A DNA stretch of 53,831 bases from Bacteroidota bacterium (GCA_018267545.1 JAFDYG010000135.1:1-53831); one strand, 5' to 3'. Counted from the first letter of the stretch, positions 35,132 to 44,502 are shown. Numbers and translations are program-made. The notes: a model not told the origin generated them from the letters alone.

Positions 35132-36193
35132 ATGTCTGCGATCAGCGAAGAATTGTTAGATAAATTTTTGAAGGGTCTTTGTACGGAAGAAGAAGCGGAG
35201 ATTGTCGAAGCGTATTTTCAACAACACCCGGAGGAAATATTCTTATTGGATGCGTATGAGGCGGCAGATGGGGCGGAGCCTTTGCCCGAGGGGTATTCGG
35301 AAGAGATGTTGGAGGCTATTATAGCGGAAACGGGTGGCGAGGTCGAAAGGCCTGCCAGGGTTAGGGCGATGCGGGTTTGGGTAGCGGCGGCGGCTTGTGT
35401 GCTGGTGCTGGTTACCGGGTGGCTGCTCCTGAAGGTTCGCCAAAAGAACGAGGGGCAGGAGAAGGCGCCGCAGGTGGCGGCAGTATGGGTTGCAAAGCAC
35501 AATGCGGATAGCAAGAAGATACGTCTGCAGCTGCCGGACAGCTCGGAGATGATCCTTTCGCCGGATGCCACTATCCGCTACCGGCAGGATTTTGGGAAAT
35601 ATGATCGGCGGGAAGTGCATGTGGATGGACAGGCTACTTTTACCGTCATCAAGGATAAGAACATTCCATTTGTCGTATATAGCCAGGGGCTCAGGACTAC
35701 GGTCATGGGCACTATCTTCGAAGTGACGGCGGAAAAGAGCAGCGACCAGATCAAGGTGCGTCTGATGGAGGGGAATGTAATTATCCGGGTCGATTCTTTG
35801 GTAAAGGACAGTACGAAAAACTATTTCTTGTCGCCGGGTGAGGAATTTATTTATGGGAAGTGGAATAAGAGCGTTGTCATTCAACAAATCAAACCCATTA
35901 ACGGCGGGGGGTATGCTTTAAGCCGGGTTAGCCGGCTACCTGGAAGTCCCGACAGTCTTTCCAACTGGTATATGTTCAACAATCAACCGTTGGCCGATGT
36001 GTTCGACCAGCTGTCCATCTTATACAATACAGACATCCAATATTCTAGCGGGGACCTTCGTAATAAGTACTTTATCGGAAAACTTGAAAAGAAAGATTCA
36101 CTAACTAAGATCATGAGGGATATCGCTCTATTAAACCATCTATCCGTGACCATCCTTAACGGTCGGTATGTTGTCGTCGCCAAAAGACGATAA
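35132..36193 (+). CDS. FecR-family anti-sigma factor
   Basis: The 353-aa protein has a cytoplasmic N terminus (about 1-80, LLDKFLKGLCTEEEAEIVEAYF) that should bind the sigma factor. One membrane helix follows (about 84-102, VWVAAAACVLVLVTGWLLL), then a periplasmic FecR domain (about 125-250, with GQATFTVIKDKNIPF and TTVMGTIFEV). The C-terminal STN-like DUF4974 domain (about 280-353) contains MFNNQPLADVFDQLSILYNT. It should transmit occupancy of the outer-membrane SusC to the sigma factor. SusC begins 32 bp downstream, so the three genes form the usual trans-envelope switch. Confidence 0.93.
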   Translation: MSAISEELLDKFLKGLCTEEEAEIVEAYFQQHPEEIFLLDAYEAADGAEPLPEGYSEEMLEAIIAETGGEVERPARVRAMRVWVAAAACVLVLVTGWLLLKVRQKNEGQEKAPQVAAVWVAKHNADSKKIRLQLPDSSEMILSPDATIRYRQDFGKYDRREVHVDGQATFTVIKDKNIPFVVYSQGLRTTVMGTIFEVTAEKSSDQIKVRLMEGNVIIRVDSLVKDSTKNYFLSPGEEFIYGKWNKSVVIQQIKPINGGGYALSRVSRLPGSPDSLSNWYMFNNQPLADVFDQLSILYNTDIQYSSGDLRNKYFIGKLEKKDSLTKIMRDIALLNHLSVTILNGRYVVVAKRR

Positions 36194-36225
36194 AAAATTC
36201 TCTCGATTACACTAAAAACTAAAAA

Positions 36226-39200
36226 ATGCAAAAGTTGTTTTACGGCTTAATGCTGATCCTATGCGCCTGCGTGGGACTTCAGCCCCTGCGTGCCCAGACG
36301 CCAGGTTCCGGGAGTGTCAGTGGTATCGTTCGCAATGAAAATGGGGAACCGCTTGGGGGTGTTTCCGTCATTGCTTTGAATACTTCGACTGGCCTATCGG
36401 CGGGTACGCAGACGGATACGGCTGGTGTTTTTAATTTCCCAAAGCTTCCTGTAAATGGTCGATATAGTTTTTCCTTCAGCAGTGTAGGATATGCTCCGCA
36501 GACGCTGTCGGGGTATGCTGTAAAGAACGATGCCTCCATCTCGATTTTAGTAAAATTAAAAGGCCAGGCCGGGTCGATCGGTGAAGTAGTCGTAGTTGGT
36601 TACGGCACGCAGAAAAAAGCCAATGTGACCGGGGCCGTTTCACAGATCACCGGGGATGTGCTGGACAGGAGGAGCATTCCCAACCTTACGCAAGGGTTGG
36701 AAGGACAGGTGCCGAACCTGAACCTGCTGCCAGGGGATGGTAAACCGATCACTTCGGCGGCTTTCAATATCCGTGGGTCTACCTCTATCGGCCAGGGGGG
36801 TAATGCGCTGGTGCTGATCGATGGTATCCAGGCTGACCCTGCCTTGTTGAATCCCAATGACGTAGCTTCCATTACCGTTCTGAAAGATGCTTCCTCGTCT
36901 GCCATTTATGGTGCGCGTGCGGCTTTTGGTGTGGTGCTGATCACTACCAAAGATCCGATGAAAGGCAAGACGACTATTACCTGGTCTTCTAACTATTCGT
37001 TGAAGAGTCCGACGGCGGTGCCCAAGTTCGTTACGAATGGGTATCAATATGCGCTTGGCTTCGACTCTGCCTGGTCGGCCTGGAATGACTATTCCCAGGT
37101 TCCGCAGAACATCAACAAGACGCAGCCCTTCTCCAACGCCTATATCACGGAATATGCGAAGCGGAACGCCGATCCCTCTTTACCGAAAGTGGATGTTGTG
37201 AACGGTAACTATGTCTATTACGGGAATACGGACTGGATGAAGCTGCTCTACAAGCAACATAATTCGGCGATCGACCAGAACCTGTCCGTTTCGGGTGGCA
37301 GCGGTAAGACGAGCTACTATCTCACGGGCCGGTACTATGGTCAGGATGGGCTCTTCCGTTACAACTCCGACAACTACCACATGTACAACTTTCTGGCCAA
37401 GGGTAGCATTGAGCTATTACCCTGGCTGGTCGTCTCCAATACTACTCAGTTCTCCAGCCGGTTCTATCACAACCCGCTGAACGTCGGTGAAGGCGGGGGG
37501 ATCTGGCGGAATATTGCGGATGAGGGGCATCCCTCTTCGATGCTTCTGAACCCGGATGGTTCGCTGACCTATTCTGCGGCTTATACGGTAGGGGACTTCT
37601 ATTACGGGAAGAATGGTATCGACTTCAATAGCCAGGTGATCCGTAATACGACGGGCTTTGTGGCTAAGTTCTTCAACAACAGGGTTCGGGTGAAGGGTGA
37701 TTTCACCTTCTCCAATACCGACTCGAATGCCCGTCAGCTGCGGGTACAGGTGCCGTATAGCGTCGCACCCGGTGTGACCAATTTCGTCGGTACGGCCTAC
37801 AACGATATCCAGCAGCAGGATAACTCCACGAAGTACCTGGCTACGAACATCTATGCCGAATACGAAGAGCGGTTCGGCGATCATTCCTTCAAGGCCCTGG
37901 TCGGCTATAACTACGAACAATCTACCTTCAGCTCGCTGACGGCTTTGCGCAATGGCCTAGCGTATAGCGACGTCAACAATATCAATCTGGCGTTGGGCCA
38001 GAACGTGAGCACGAGCGGCGGCTATGATAAATGGGCGATACTGGGTGGTTTCTCCCGACTCAACTACTCCTATAAAGACCGCTATCTCCTGGAGCTGGAC
38101 GGCCGATATGACGGGTCTTCCAAATTCCCTTCCAGCCAGCGTTACGCCTTCTTCCCATCGGGTTCTGCCGGGTGGAGGATTTCCAAGGAAGGTTTCTGGC
38201 ACGTGGATCCGAAGGCTGTTTCCGATCTGAAGATCAGGGCTTCCTATGGCGCGCTGGGTAATGGCAGCATCGGCAGCTATCTGTTCCAGGAAAACTTCAA
38301 GATCCAGCAGTCGCCCAGGGTTGTCGGCGGTGTGCGTCAGCAGGAGACCTCTCAGCCGAACGTGCTGCCTGACGGGCTTACCTGGGAAACCGCGACGATG
38401 AAGGATCTGGGTATGGACTTTTCGGTTCTGTCGAACCGGCTGACCTTTACGGGCGACATCTACAGCCGTGTAACGACGAATATGTTCACCGTTGGAAAGA
38501 CCCTTCCTTCAATCTTCGGTACGACGGTGCCCAAGGGCAACTATGCCGATATGACGACAAATGGCTGGGAGGCCACTCTCAGCTGGCATGATGAATTCCG
38601 GGTTGCTCATAAGGCTTTCCACTATTCGGTCAGCGCCTGGATGTCCGACTATACGACGGAAGTGACGAAATACAACAACCTGACGAAGAACCTGGGCGAT
38701 TACTATATAGGTCAGAAGCTGGGAGAGATTTGGGGTTATACCAATGATGGTTACTGGACGGCGTCGGACGACCTCGTAAAGGCCAGGACTTTCCAGTCTA
38801 CCCTGAAGGCTTCGAATACGGGGCAGTTCCTTCCGGGTGATATCAAGTTCAAGGATATCGGCGGCGCGAATGGTAAGCCCGATGGCGTCGTCAACAATGG
38901 CGACAATACGGTAAGCAATCCTGGAGACATGCGTATCATCGGGAATACCACTCCCCGCTATTCTTATGGGTTCAACTTATCTGCGGACTGGAACAACTTC
39001 TTCTTCGGCGCCTTCTTCCATGGTGTGGCCAAGCGTGACTGGTGGCCTGGCTCTGAAGCCGATGGGTTCTGGGGACAGTACAACCGCCCATACAACAACC
39101 TGCCGCAGTACCAGGTGGGTAAGATCTGGTCGGCTTCCAATCCGGATGCTTATTTCCCCCGTTATCGCGGCTATGTAGCGCAGAATAGCGCCGGTGAATT

Positions 39201-39513
39201 ATATGCCAAGCAGACGAAGTATCTGCAGAATGCGTCCTTTATCCGGCTGAAGAATATCCAGCTTGGATATAATCTGCCTGCCGGTCTGGTGCAGAAGGCG
39301 CATCTCACGGCGGTCCGTTTCTATATTTCGGGTGAAAATCTCTGGACCTATTCTCCTATGTTTAAGCTGACCAAGGATGTGGATCCGGAGAGCATTGGTG
39401 GCTCGGATGTGATTCTGAATACGAATGCTACCGGTACGTATAGCAATTCTGGTAATACAAACAACTACCCGATACTGAAAAGCTGGACGGTAGGTCTGAA
39501 TGTCACCCTCTAA
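36226..39513 (+). CDS. susC-like: SusC/RagA-type TonB-dependent outer-membrane transporter
   Basis: The 1095-aa protein has a signal peptide (MQKLFYGLMLILCACVGLQP), then a carboxypeptidase-regulatory-like domain (about 27-115, GSVSGIVRNENGEPLGGVSV). The TonB-box-like VVVVGYGTQKKANVTGAVS and plug domain (about 122-250, with LVLIDGIQADPALLNPND) follow, then a large barrel ending KSWTVGLNVTL. It lacks the N-terminal STN signalling domain expected of a transducer partnered with FecR; the regulatory-like domain starts right after the signal. It imports a large ligand with its SusD lid, powered by TonB. Codons are rich in C-ending forms (AAC, TAC, TTC), unlike neighbouring genes, which suggests strong expression. 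Confidence 0.95.
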   Translation: MQKLFYGLMLILCACVGLQPLRAQTPGSGSVSGIVRNENGEPLGGVSVIALNTSTGLSAGTQTDTAGVFNFPKLPVNGRYSFSFSSVGYAPQTLSGYAVKNDASISILVKLKGQAGSIGEVVVVGYGTQKKANVTGAVSQITGDVLDRRSIPNLTQGLEGQVPNLNLLPGDGKPITSAAFNIRGSTSIGQGGNALVLIDGIQADPALLNPNDVASITVLKDASSSAIYGARAAFGVVLITTKDPMKGKTTITWSSNYSLKSPTAVPKFVTNGYQYALGFDSAWSAWNDYSQVPQNINKTQPFSNAYITEYAKRNADPSLPKVDVVNGNYVYYGNTDWMKLLYKQHNSAIDQNLSVSGGSGKTSYYLTGRYYGQDGLFRYNSDNYHMYNFLAKGSIELLPWLVVSNTTQFSSRFYHNPLNVGEGGGIWRNIADEGHPSSMLLNPDGSLTYSAAYTVGDFYYGKNGIDFNSQVIRNTTGFVAKFFNNRVRVKGDFTFSNTDSNARQLRVQVPYSVAPGVTNFVGTAYNDIQQQDNSTKYLATNIYAEYEERFGDHSFKALVGYNYEQSTFSSLTALRNGLAYSDVNNINLALGQNVSTSGGYDKWAILGGFSRLNYSYKDRYLLELDGRYDGSSKFPSSQRYAFFPSGSAGWRISKEGFWHVDPKAVSDLKIRASYGALGNGSIGSYLFQENFKIQQSPRVVGGVRQQETSQPNVLPDGLTWETATMKDLGMDFSVLSNRLTFTGDIYSRVTTNMFTVGKTLPSIFGTTVPKGNYADMTTNGWEATLSWHDEFRVAHKAFHYSVSAWMSDYTTEVTKYNNLTKNLGDYYIGQKLGEIWGYTNDGYWTASDDLVKARTFQSTLKASNTGQFLPGDIKFKDIGGANGKPDGVVNNGDNTVSNPGDMRIIGNTTPRYSYGFNLSADWNNFFFGAFFHGVAKRDWWPGSEADGFWGQYNRPYNNLPQYQVGKIWSASNPDAYFPRYRGYVAQNSAGELYAKQTKYLQNASFIRLKNIQLGYNLPAGLVQKAHLTAVRFYISGENLWTYSPMFKLTKDVDPESIGGSDVILNTNATGTYSNSGNTNNYPILKSWTVGLNVTL

Positions 39514-39534
39514 TTAATTTTTAAAAAGAACTTT

Positions 39535-41388
39535 ATGAAATATTCGGTAAACGTCTGTGTTCTTTTTCTGTACGCGCTTGTTTTGGGTAGTTGCAGCAAG
39601 AACCTGGATCAGAAGCCGCAGGCGACGGCGACCAATTCCGCCATATTTAGCAGTGAGCAGGGTTTGAAGCTATATTCGGCATCCTTCTATGATGCTCTTC
39701 CTTTCACGGCTGCCAATCCGTCGACAGGGGAAGCGGTGCGTGGAGACGACCAGTATGCGGGAGCCGATTTCGGTGCGCGTAACTCGGCGCCCACCTATCT
39801 GCAGGATGGTGCTTTCAACTCCAGGCAGGCTACCGGCTGGTCGACGACGAACTGGACCCCTTTGCGGAACTTTAATTATTTTATCGCTAATCTTGGGGCA
39901 CCCCGTACAGGCATTACGGAACCTATCAGACTGAACTATCTCGGTATTGCCCGTTGTTTCCGCGCCTGGTTCTACTATTCGATGGTTCAGAAATTCGGGA
40001 ATGTACCCTGGGTGGGGAAGCCGCTGGAAGTTAGCGACAGCTCTTTATATGCTACGCGGAACGACAGGACGCTGGTGATGGATTCCATACTGGCGGACCT
40101 CAACTTTGCCGCTGCGAATATCTCGGCTACGACGGATGCTACCTCGAGCCAGATTACCAAGTGGGTAGCTTATGGCTTGAAGTCCCGGATCTGTCTTTTC
40201 GAGGGTACGTTCAGGAAATATCAGACCAACTATAACCTGGCTAGTACGGCAAATACCTGGTTACAGAATGCTGCCAGCGCTGCGAAGGCGGTCATGGATA
40301 GCAGCGGGCTTGCGCTGAGCACGGCTGGCGGGACTAGTTCAGCCTACCGCAACCTATTCATCAGCGCTTCTCCGATCAGCAGCGAGGTAATGCTGTCGGT
40401 GGTGATGAACCAGTCGCTCTCGGTGATGAATGATGCGAACTGGTACTTTACGAGTGCGACCTATGGCAGCCGATATAGTTTTACCCGCGATTTTATCAAT
40501 ACCTATCTCACGGCTGCGGGTACTCCATTTACGGATATTCCGGGGCACGACACTCTTCCTTTTGCGAAGGAGACGGTGGGCCGGGATGCGCGACTGGCTC
40601 AGACGATACGTACACCGGGATATACCCGTATCAGCAGCAACAAGACAGTGGCTGCGCCTCCGGTGTTTTCCTATACCTACACCGGTTATCAGCCGATCAA
40701 GTGGTGTCTGGACGATGTTTACTATGATGCGGCCAGCAACAATACGAACTCGCTTTCTCTGATGCGGTATGCGGAGATTCTGTTGAACTATGCGGAAGCT
40801 GCCCGGGAGCTGGGTACGTTGACTGCGGGTGACTGGACGAAGACGGTTGGAGCTATAAGGGCAAGGGCAGGATTGACGGGTGGGCTTACGCTGCCGACGA
40901 CGGTAGATCCCTATATCCAAAGCTATTATTCTCCTGTGGCGAGCGAAGACTATGGCGCGGGACTGACGATTTCCGACCCGGTCCTGCTGGAAATCCGTCG
41001 TGAGCGGGGTATCGAGCTGTGCCTGGAAGGGTTTCGTTTTGCGGACCTGACGCGCTGGAGGCTGGGAACCTTGTTGCAGCGTTCCTGGAACGGGATGTAT
41101 GTTCCTGCTTTGAATCAGCTGATGGACCTGAATGGAGATGGCGTGATGGACGTCTGTTTCTACCAGGGCACTCAACCTTCGAATGTCAGCGGGGTTACCT
41201 ATATCAACGTTTCTCCTACGCTGAACGGCACTACGAATCCCATGCTGCTCTCGAACGGCACCTATGGAGAAATCCACTGGCTGGATAATGTAAAAAGAAC
41301 CTGGCATGATTATAAGTATCTCTATCCTATTCCTTATAGCGAGATCTTACTGAACTCGAATTTGGGACAAAATCCGAAATGGCAATAA
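39535..41388 (+). CDS. susD-like: SusD/RagB-type surface lipoprotein
   Basis: The 617-aa protein has a lipoprotein signal with Cys20 (ALVLGSC) followed by SKNLDQKPQ. The RagB/SusD pattern is clear: an N-terminal TPR-like half with RNFNYFIANL and RAWFYYSMVQKFGNVPWV, and a C-terminal half with LMRYAEILLNYAEAARELG, LLEIRRERGIELCLEGFRF and ending LYPIPYSEILLNSNLGQNP. It caps the SusC barrel and helps bind the ligand. It starts 21 bp after SusC and lies 8 bp before the ATG I choose for the next gene. Confidence 0.95.
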   Translation: MKYSVNVCVLFLYALVLGSCSKNLDQKPQATATNSAIFSSEQGLKLYSASFYDALPFTAANPSTGEAVRGDDQYAGADFGARNSAPTYLQDGAFNSRQATGWSTTNWTPLRNFNYFIANLGAPRTGITEPIRLNYLGIARCFRAWFYYSMVQKFGNVPWVGKPLEVSDSSLYATRNDRTLVMDSILADLNFAAANISATTDATSSQITKWVAYGLKSRICLFEGTFRKYQTNYNLASTANTWLQNAASAAKAVMDSSGLALSTAGGTSSAYRNLFISASPISSEVMLSVVMNQSLSVMNDANWYFTSATYGSRYSFTRDFINTYLTAAGTPFTDIPGHDTLPFAKETVGRDARLAQTIRTPGYTRISSNKTVAAPPVFSYTYTGYQPIKWCLDDVYYDAASNNTNSLSLMRYAEILLNYAEAARELGTLTAGDWTKTVGAIRARAGLTGGLTLPTTVDPYIQSYYSPVASEDYGAGLTISDPVLLEIRRERGIELCLEGFRFADLTRWRLGTLLQRSWNGMYVPALNQLMDLNGDGVMDVCFYQGTQPSNVSGVTYINVSPTLNGTTNPMLLSNGTYGEIHWLDNVKRTWHDYKYLYPIPYSEILLNSNLGQNPKWQ

Positions 41389-41396
41389 AACATTTT

Positions 41397-42272
41397 ATGA
41401 AGAAGACTTTGATTGTTACGATAACCCTGCTGGCTCTTTTGGCCGGCAGGGTTTCTGCTCAGGGATTCAATATTGGAAGCTATAATCTGCGGTATGCCAA
41501 TCACGGCGATTCTCTTCATGGGAATGGCTGGGGGCAGCGACTGGAAGTGATCTCTCAGCTGATCCGTTTTCATGACTTCGACATCTTCGGTACGCAAGAG
41601 GGGCTGAAGCATATGCTTGACGGGCTGCGGGACAGCCTGCAGGGGTATGCCTATATCGGCATCGGCCGGGATGACGGGAAGGATGCGGGAGAGCACTCCG
41701 CGATATTCTATAAAACTTCCAAGTTCAAGCTGCTGGAGCATGGGGATTTTTGGTTATCTACGAGAACCGATACGCCGAATAAGGGATGGGATGCGGTGCT
41801 GCCCCGGATCTGTACATGGGGTAAGTTCAAGTATCTGCCGACGGGCTTTGTCTTTTATATGTTCAATCTGCACATGGACCATGTGGGTGTCGTGGCGAGG
41901 GCGGAGAGTGCGAAACTTATTCTGTCCCGGATAAAGGACATGCCTGTGGGAATGCCGGTGATCCTAACGGGTGACTTCAATGTGGATCAAACCAGTGAAA
42001 GCTATGCGTTGATCAACAACTCGGGGGTTCTGAAAGATTGTTACGATTTGTCTCCGCTGAAGTATGCTTTGAATGGAACCTTCAATAATTTCAAACCCGA
42101 CGGTCGTACGGACGGGCGGATCGATCATATGTTCGTGACGAAGGAGTTTTCGATTCAGCGATATGGGATTCTTTTGGATACATACCGGGATAAGGCGACT
42201 GGTGCGCCGAGGGTGCCTTCGGATCATTTCCCGGTGATGGCGGCTTTGACCTTTAAAAAATATAAAAAATGA
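41397..42272 (+). CDS. Secreted endonuclease/exonuclease/phosphatase-family hydrolase
   Basis: I use ATG 41397 (MKKTLIVTITLLALLAGRVSAQ) because it opens on a clean signal peptide 8 bp after the SusD stop; ATG 41379 would add six residues and overlap susD. The protein of about 291 aa has the EEP fold signatures: NIGSYNLRY near the start, FGTQEGLKHML (metal Glu), FNLHMDHVG, LTGDFNVDQ and the closing SDHFPVMAAL (Asp-His). These enzymes cut phosphodiester or phosphomonoester bonds in nucleic acids, lipids or inositol phosphates. Location directly after SusCD suggests it processes the imported or surface-bound substrate. Nucleotide specificity cannot be read from the sequence. Confidence 0.92.
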   Translation: MKKTLIVTITLLALLAGRVSAQGFNIGSYNLRYANHGDSLHGNGWGQRLEVISQLIRFHDFDIFGTQEGLKHMLDGLRDSLQGYAYIGIGRDDGKDAGEHSAIFYKTSKFKLLEHGDFWLSTRTDTPNKGWDAVLPRICTWGKFKYLPTGFVFYMFNLHMDHVGVVARAESAKLILSRIKDMPVGMPVILTGDFNVDQTSESYALINNSGVLKDCYDLSPLKYALNGTFNNFKPDGRTDGRIDHMFVTKEFSIQRYGILLDTYRDKATGAPRVPSDHFPVMAALTFKKYKK

Positions 42273-43573
42273 AAAGATCGATCTTATTAGCCTTGGTGTT
42301 GATTTTAGGGGGATGGGCTGCCCGTGCGCAGAACGTCAAGCACGTAGTCATTATTACAGTAGATGGCTTTAGACCGGATTTCTACCTGGATAGCAGCTGG
42401 CAGGCGGTGCATATCCGGCAGCTAATGGCAGAAGGCACCTATGCGAAGGGTGTCAACAGCGTATTTCCTTCGATGACCTATCCGTCGCATACGACGATCG
42501 TGACGGGTGTGCAGCCGGCGCGGCATGGCGTATATTATAACGGCATGTATGAACCGAATGGGTCTACGGGTAAGTCATATTGGAACGACAGCTCGATCAA
42601 GGTCCGGACTATTTGGAAGGCTGCCCAGGACAAGGGTATGAAAGTGGCGGCTTTATTTTGGCCGGTGTCTGCGGATGCGCCTGTTCAGTATAATATCCCG
42701 GATATCGGGGGGATGGGGGAGACGGTGCGGGAGAAATATTCGAAGCCGGAGGGTTTTGTGGACGAGCTGCGTAAAAATGTTTTTAATGGCGAGGCGAAGA
42801 TCGAATATGGGCATGACGTCAATGTGGGTAAGATTGCTGCTTATGTAATCAAGAAAGACCAGCCGAATCTGATGACGATACATTTATTCTCGGTGGATCA
42901 CTTCGAGCATCAGCAGGGGCGGGATGGAGAGCTGGTACGTGCGGCGGTGCGTGGTGCGGACAGTGCGGTGGGAATCATCATGGATGCGTTGAAGGACGCG
43001 GGGGTATGGAAAGAGACGGTGATGATCGTTACGGGCGATCATGGATTTGTCGACGTGAAGACGAGCGTGAACCCTAATATCTGGCTGAAGCAGGCGGGAT
43101 TGATTACGGATGTAAAGACCGATAACTGGAAGGCGCAGTTCTTTTCGGTGGGTGGGTCGACCTATCTGTATCTGAAGGATCGTCGCGACGTGGCGACGCT
43201 GGATGCTGTTCGGAGGATTCTCGATACGGTGAGCAATGGGAAGCAGCTGTTCCGGATGATCGACCGGAAGAAACTGGATGCGATTGGTGGGAATCCGGAA
43301 GTGGAATTTGCGTTGAGCGGGGAGAATGGGACTTCGTTTGGGAATGCGATGACGGGGGATGCGGTGAAGCCGGGTCATGGGGGTTCGCATGGATATTTTC
43401 CGGATTTTTTCGAGATAAGGACGGGTTTTGTGGCGGCTGGGCCGGGTGTGCGTAAGGGTGGGGTAATCAAGGAAATGAGTGAGCGGGATACGGCGCCGTC
43501 GGTGGCGCGGTTGCTGGGGCTGGATATGCCTGGAGTAGAAGGGAAGGCTCCTTCGGAGCTTTTCAATAAATAG
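42269..43573 (+). CDS. NPP-like type I phosphodiesterase (alkaline phosphatase superfamily)
   Basis: The 434-aa protein has a signal peptide (MKRSILLALVLILGGWAARAQ). The start overlaps the EEP stop in ATGA, so the two are translationally coupled. The two-metal site of nucleotide pyrophosphatase/phosphodiesterases is complete: VDGFRPDF with Asp32, nucleophile Thr70 in SMTYPSHTTIVTG, SVDHFEHQ (Asp/His), TGDHGFVD (Asp-His) and a late His in GHGGSHGYFPD. It should hydrolyse phosphodiesters or pyrophosphates in the periplasm. With the EEP enzyme it can be pictured as removing phosphate from a SusCD ligand in two steps (inference). The operon ends at the terminator at 43601. Confidence 0.93.
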   Translation: MKRSILLALVLILGGWAARAQNVKHVVIITVDGFRPDFYLDSSWQAVHIRQLMAEGTYAKGVNSVFPSMTYPSHTTIVTGVQPARHGVYYNGMYEPNGSTGKSYWNDSSIKVRTIWKAAQDKGMKVAALFWPVSADAPVQYNIPDIGGMGETVREKYSKPEGFVDELRKNVFNGEAKIEYGHDVNVGKIAAYVIKKDQPNLMTIHLFSVDHFEHQQGRDGELVRAAVRGADSAVGIIMDALKDAGVWKETVMIVTGDHGFVDVKTSVNPNIWLKQAGLITDVKTDNWKAQFFSVGGSTYLYLKDRRDVATLDAVRRILDTVSNGKQLFRMIDRKKLDAIGGNPEVEFALSGENGTSFGNAMTGDAVKPGHGGSHGYFPDFFEIRTGFVAAGPGVRKGGVIKEMSERDTAPSVARLLGLDMPGVEGKAPSELFNK

Positions 43574-43600
43574 TGTTCAATTAGCAGTTCGTTAAAATTA

Positions 43601-43632
43601 AAATCCCGCCTTTCCAGGCGGGATTTGTTTTA
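43601..43632 (+). terminator. Rho-independent terminator closing the SusCD operon
   Basis: AAATCCCGCC at 43601-43610 pairs perfectly with GGCGGGATTT at 43617-43626 around the loop TTTCCA, followed by GTTTTA. It lies 27 nt after the phosphodiesterase stop. Confidence 0.88.
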
Positions 43633-43638
43633 TATTGG
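43631..43638 (+). promoter_or_regulatory. Candidate -7 box TATATTGG
   Basis: The octamer starts right after the terminator T tract and lies 17 nt before the ATG at 43656. It differs from TAnnTTTG at one base. The identical octamer precedes the cytochrome gene after another terminator. Confidence 0.3.
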
Positions 43639-43655
43639 GGGAAATAAATTGCTAT

Positions 43656-44501
43656 ATGATAAGAAGAAAGTTTTTACAGTCTGCGGGAATGGCGGCGGTG
43701 GGATTGGGTTGGAAGGGAGGTTTTGTGGAGGAAAGCGTGTCTTCTGCCGTCGCCGGGAGTGCGGCTGCGGGGGCGTTGCAGCTGGGGCTGGCGGGGTATA
43801 CGTTTTTGCACGTGCCGCTCGATCAGGGGATTGCGATGATGAAGCGGGTGGGGGTGAATGCGTTATCGATCAAGGATTTTTATCTGCCGTTGGATAGTGA
43901 TGGAGCGAAGGTGCAGGAGGTAAAGGAGAAATTTACGTCGGCGGGTTTGAAGATTTATGCGGCTGGGGTGATTTATATGAAAACGCAGCAGGAGGTGGAC
44001 CGGGCTTTCGAGTATGCGAAGCTATTGGGGATCGATATGATTGTGGGGGTGCCGAATCCGGAGCTGCTTTCTTATACGGAGCAGAAGGTGAAGGCGTATA
44101 ATATCAGGGTGGCTATTCACAATCATGGGCCGGAGGATAAGCTGTATCCTTCGCCGGTGGATGTTTATGAACATATCAAGGGATTGGATTCGAGGATAGG
44201 TTTGTGTTTGGATATCGGGCATGCGGCTCGGGCGGGGGCGGATCCGGTGGAGGTGATCGGGAAGTATTCGTCGAGGCTTTTCGATATGCATATAAAGGAT
44301 CTATCGGTGATTGTGCGGGAGTCGAAGACGATTAATTTGGGAAGGGGTGTGTTGGATATTCCGGGGGTTATAAAGGCGTTGAAGAAGATCAAGTATGCGG
44401 GGTATTGTAGTATCGAGCATGAGCTGGATATGAATGACCCGTTGCCGGGGGTTGCGGAGTCGGTGGGGTATTTTAGGGGGGTGGATAGGGTGGTGGGGTA
44501 G
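43656..44501 (+). CDS. Sugar phosphate isomerase/epimerase-like TIM-barrel protein, Tat signal
   Basis: ATG 43656 gives MIRRKFLQSAGMAAVGLGW, a twin-arginine signal, so I prefer it to TTG 43635. The 281-aa protein shows AP-endonuclease-2/xylose-isomerase-like elements: LGLAGYTF, NHGPEDKLYPSPVDVYEHI, GLCLDIGHAARAGADPVEVI, FDMHIKDL and YCSIEHELDMND. These supply the Glu/His/Asp metal ligands. Such exported members act on sugars or cyclitols in the periplasm, with unknown substrates. It follows the SusCD operon but beyond its terminator, so it is probably a separate unit whose function may still be related. Confidence 0.87.
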   Translation: MIRRKFLQSAGMAAVGLGWKGGFVEESVSSAVAGSAAAGALQLGLAGYTFLHVPLDQGIAMMKRVGVNALSIKDFYLPLDSDGAKVQEVKEKFTSAGLKIYAAGVIYMKTQQEVDRAFEYAKLLGIDMIVGVPNPELLSYTEQKVKAYNIRVAIHNHGPEDKLYPSPVDVYEHIKGLDSRIGLCLDIGHAARAGADPVEVIGKYSSRLFDMHIKDLSVIVRESKTINLGRGVLDIPGVIKALKKIKYAGYCSIEHELDMNDPLPGVAESVGYFRGVDRVVG

Positions 44502-44502
44502 G

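Noticed and set aside
35125-35132. TAACTTTA as -7 box for fecR
   Set aside because: Its last base is the A of the ATG, leaving no space for a transcription start before the start codon; fecR is more likely co-transcribed with the sigma gene.
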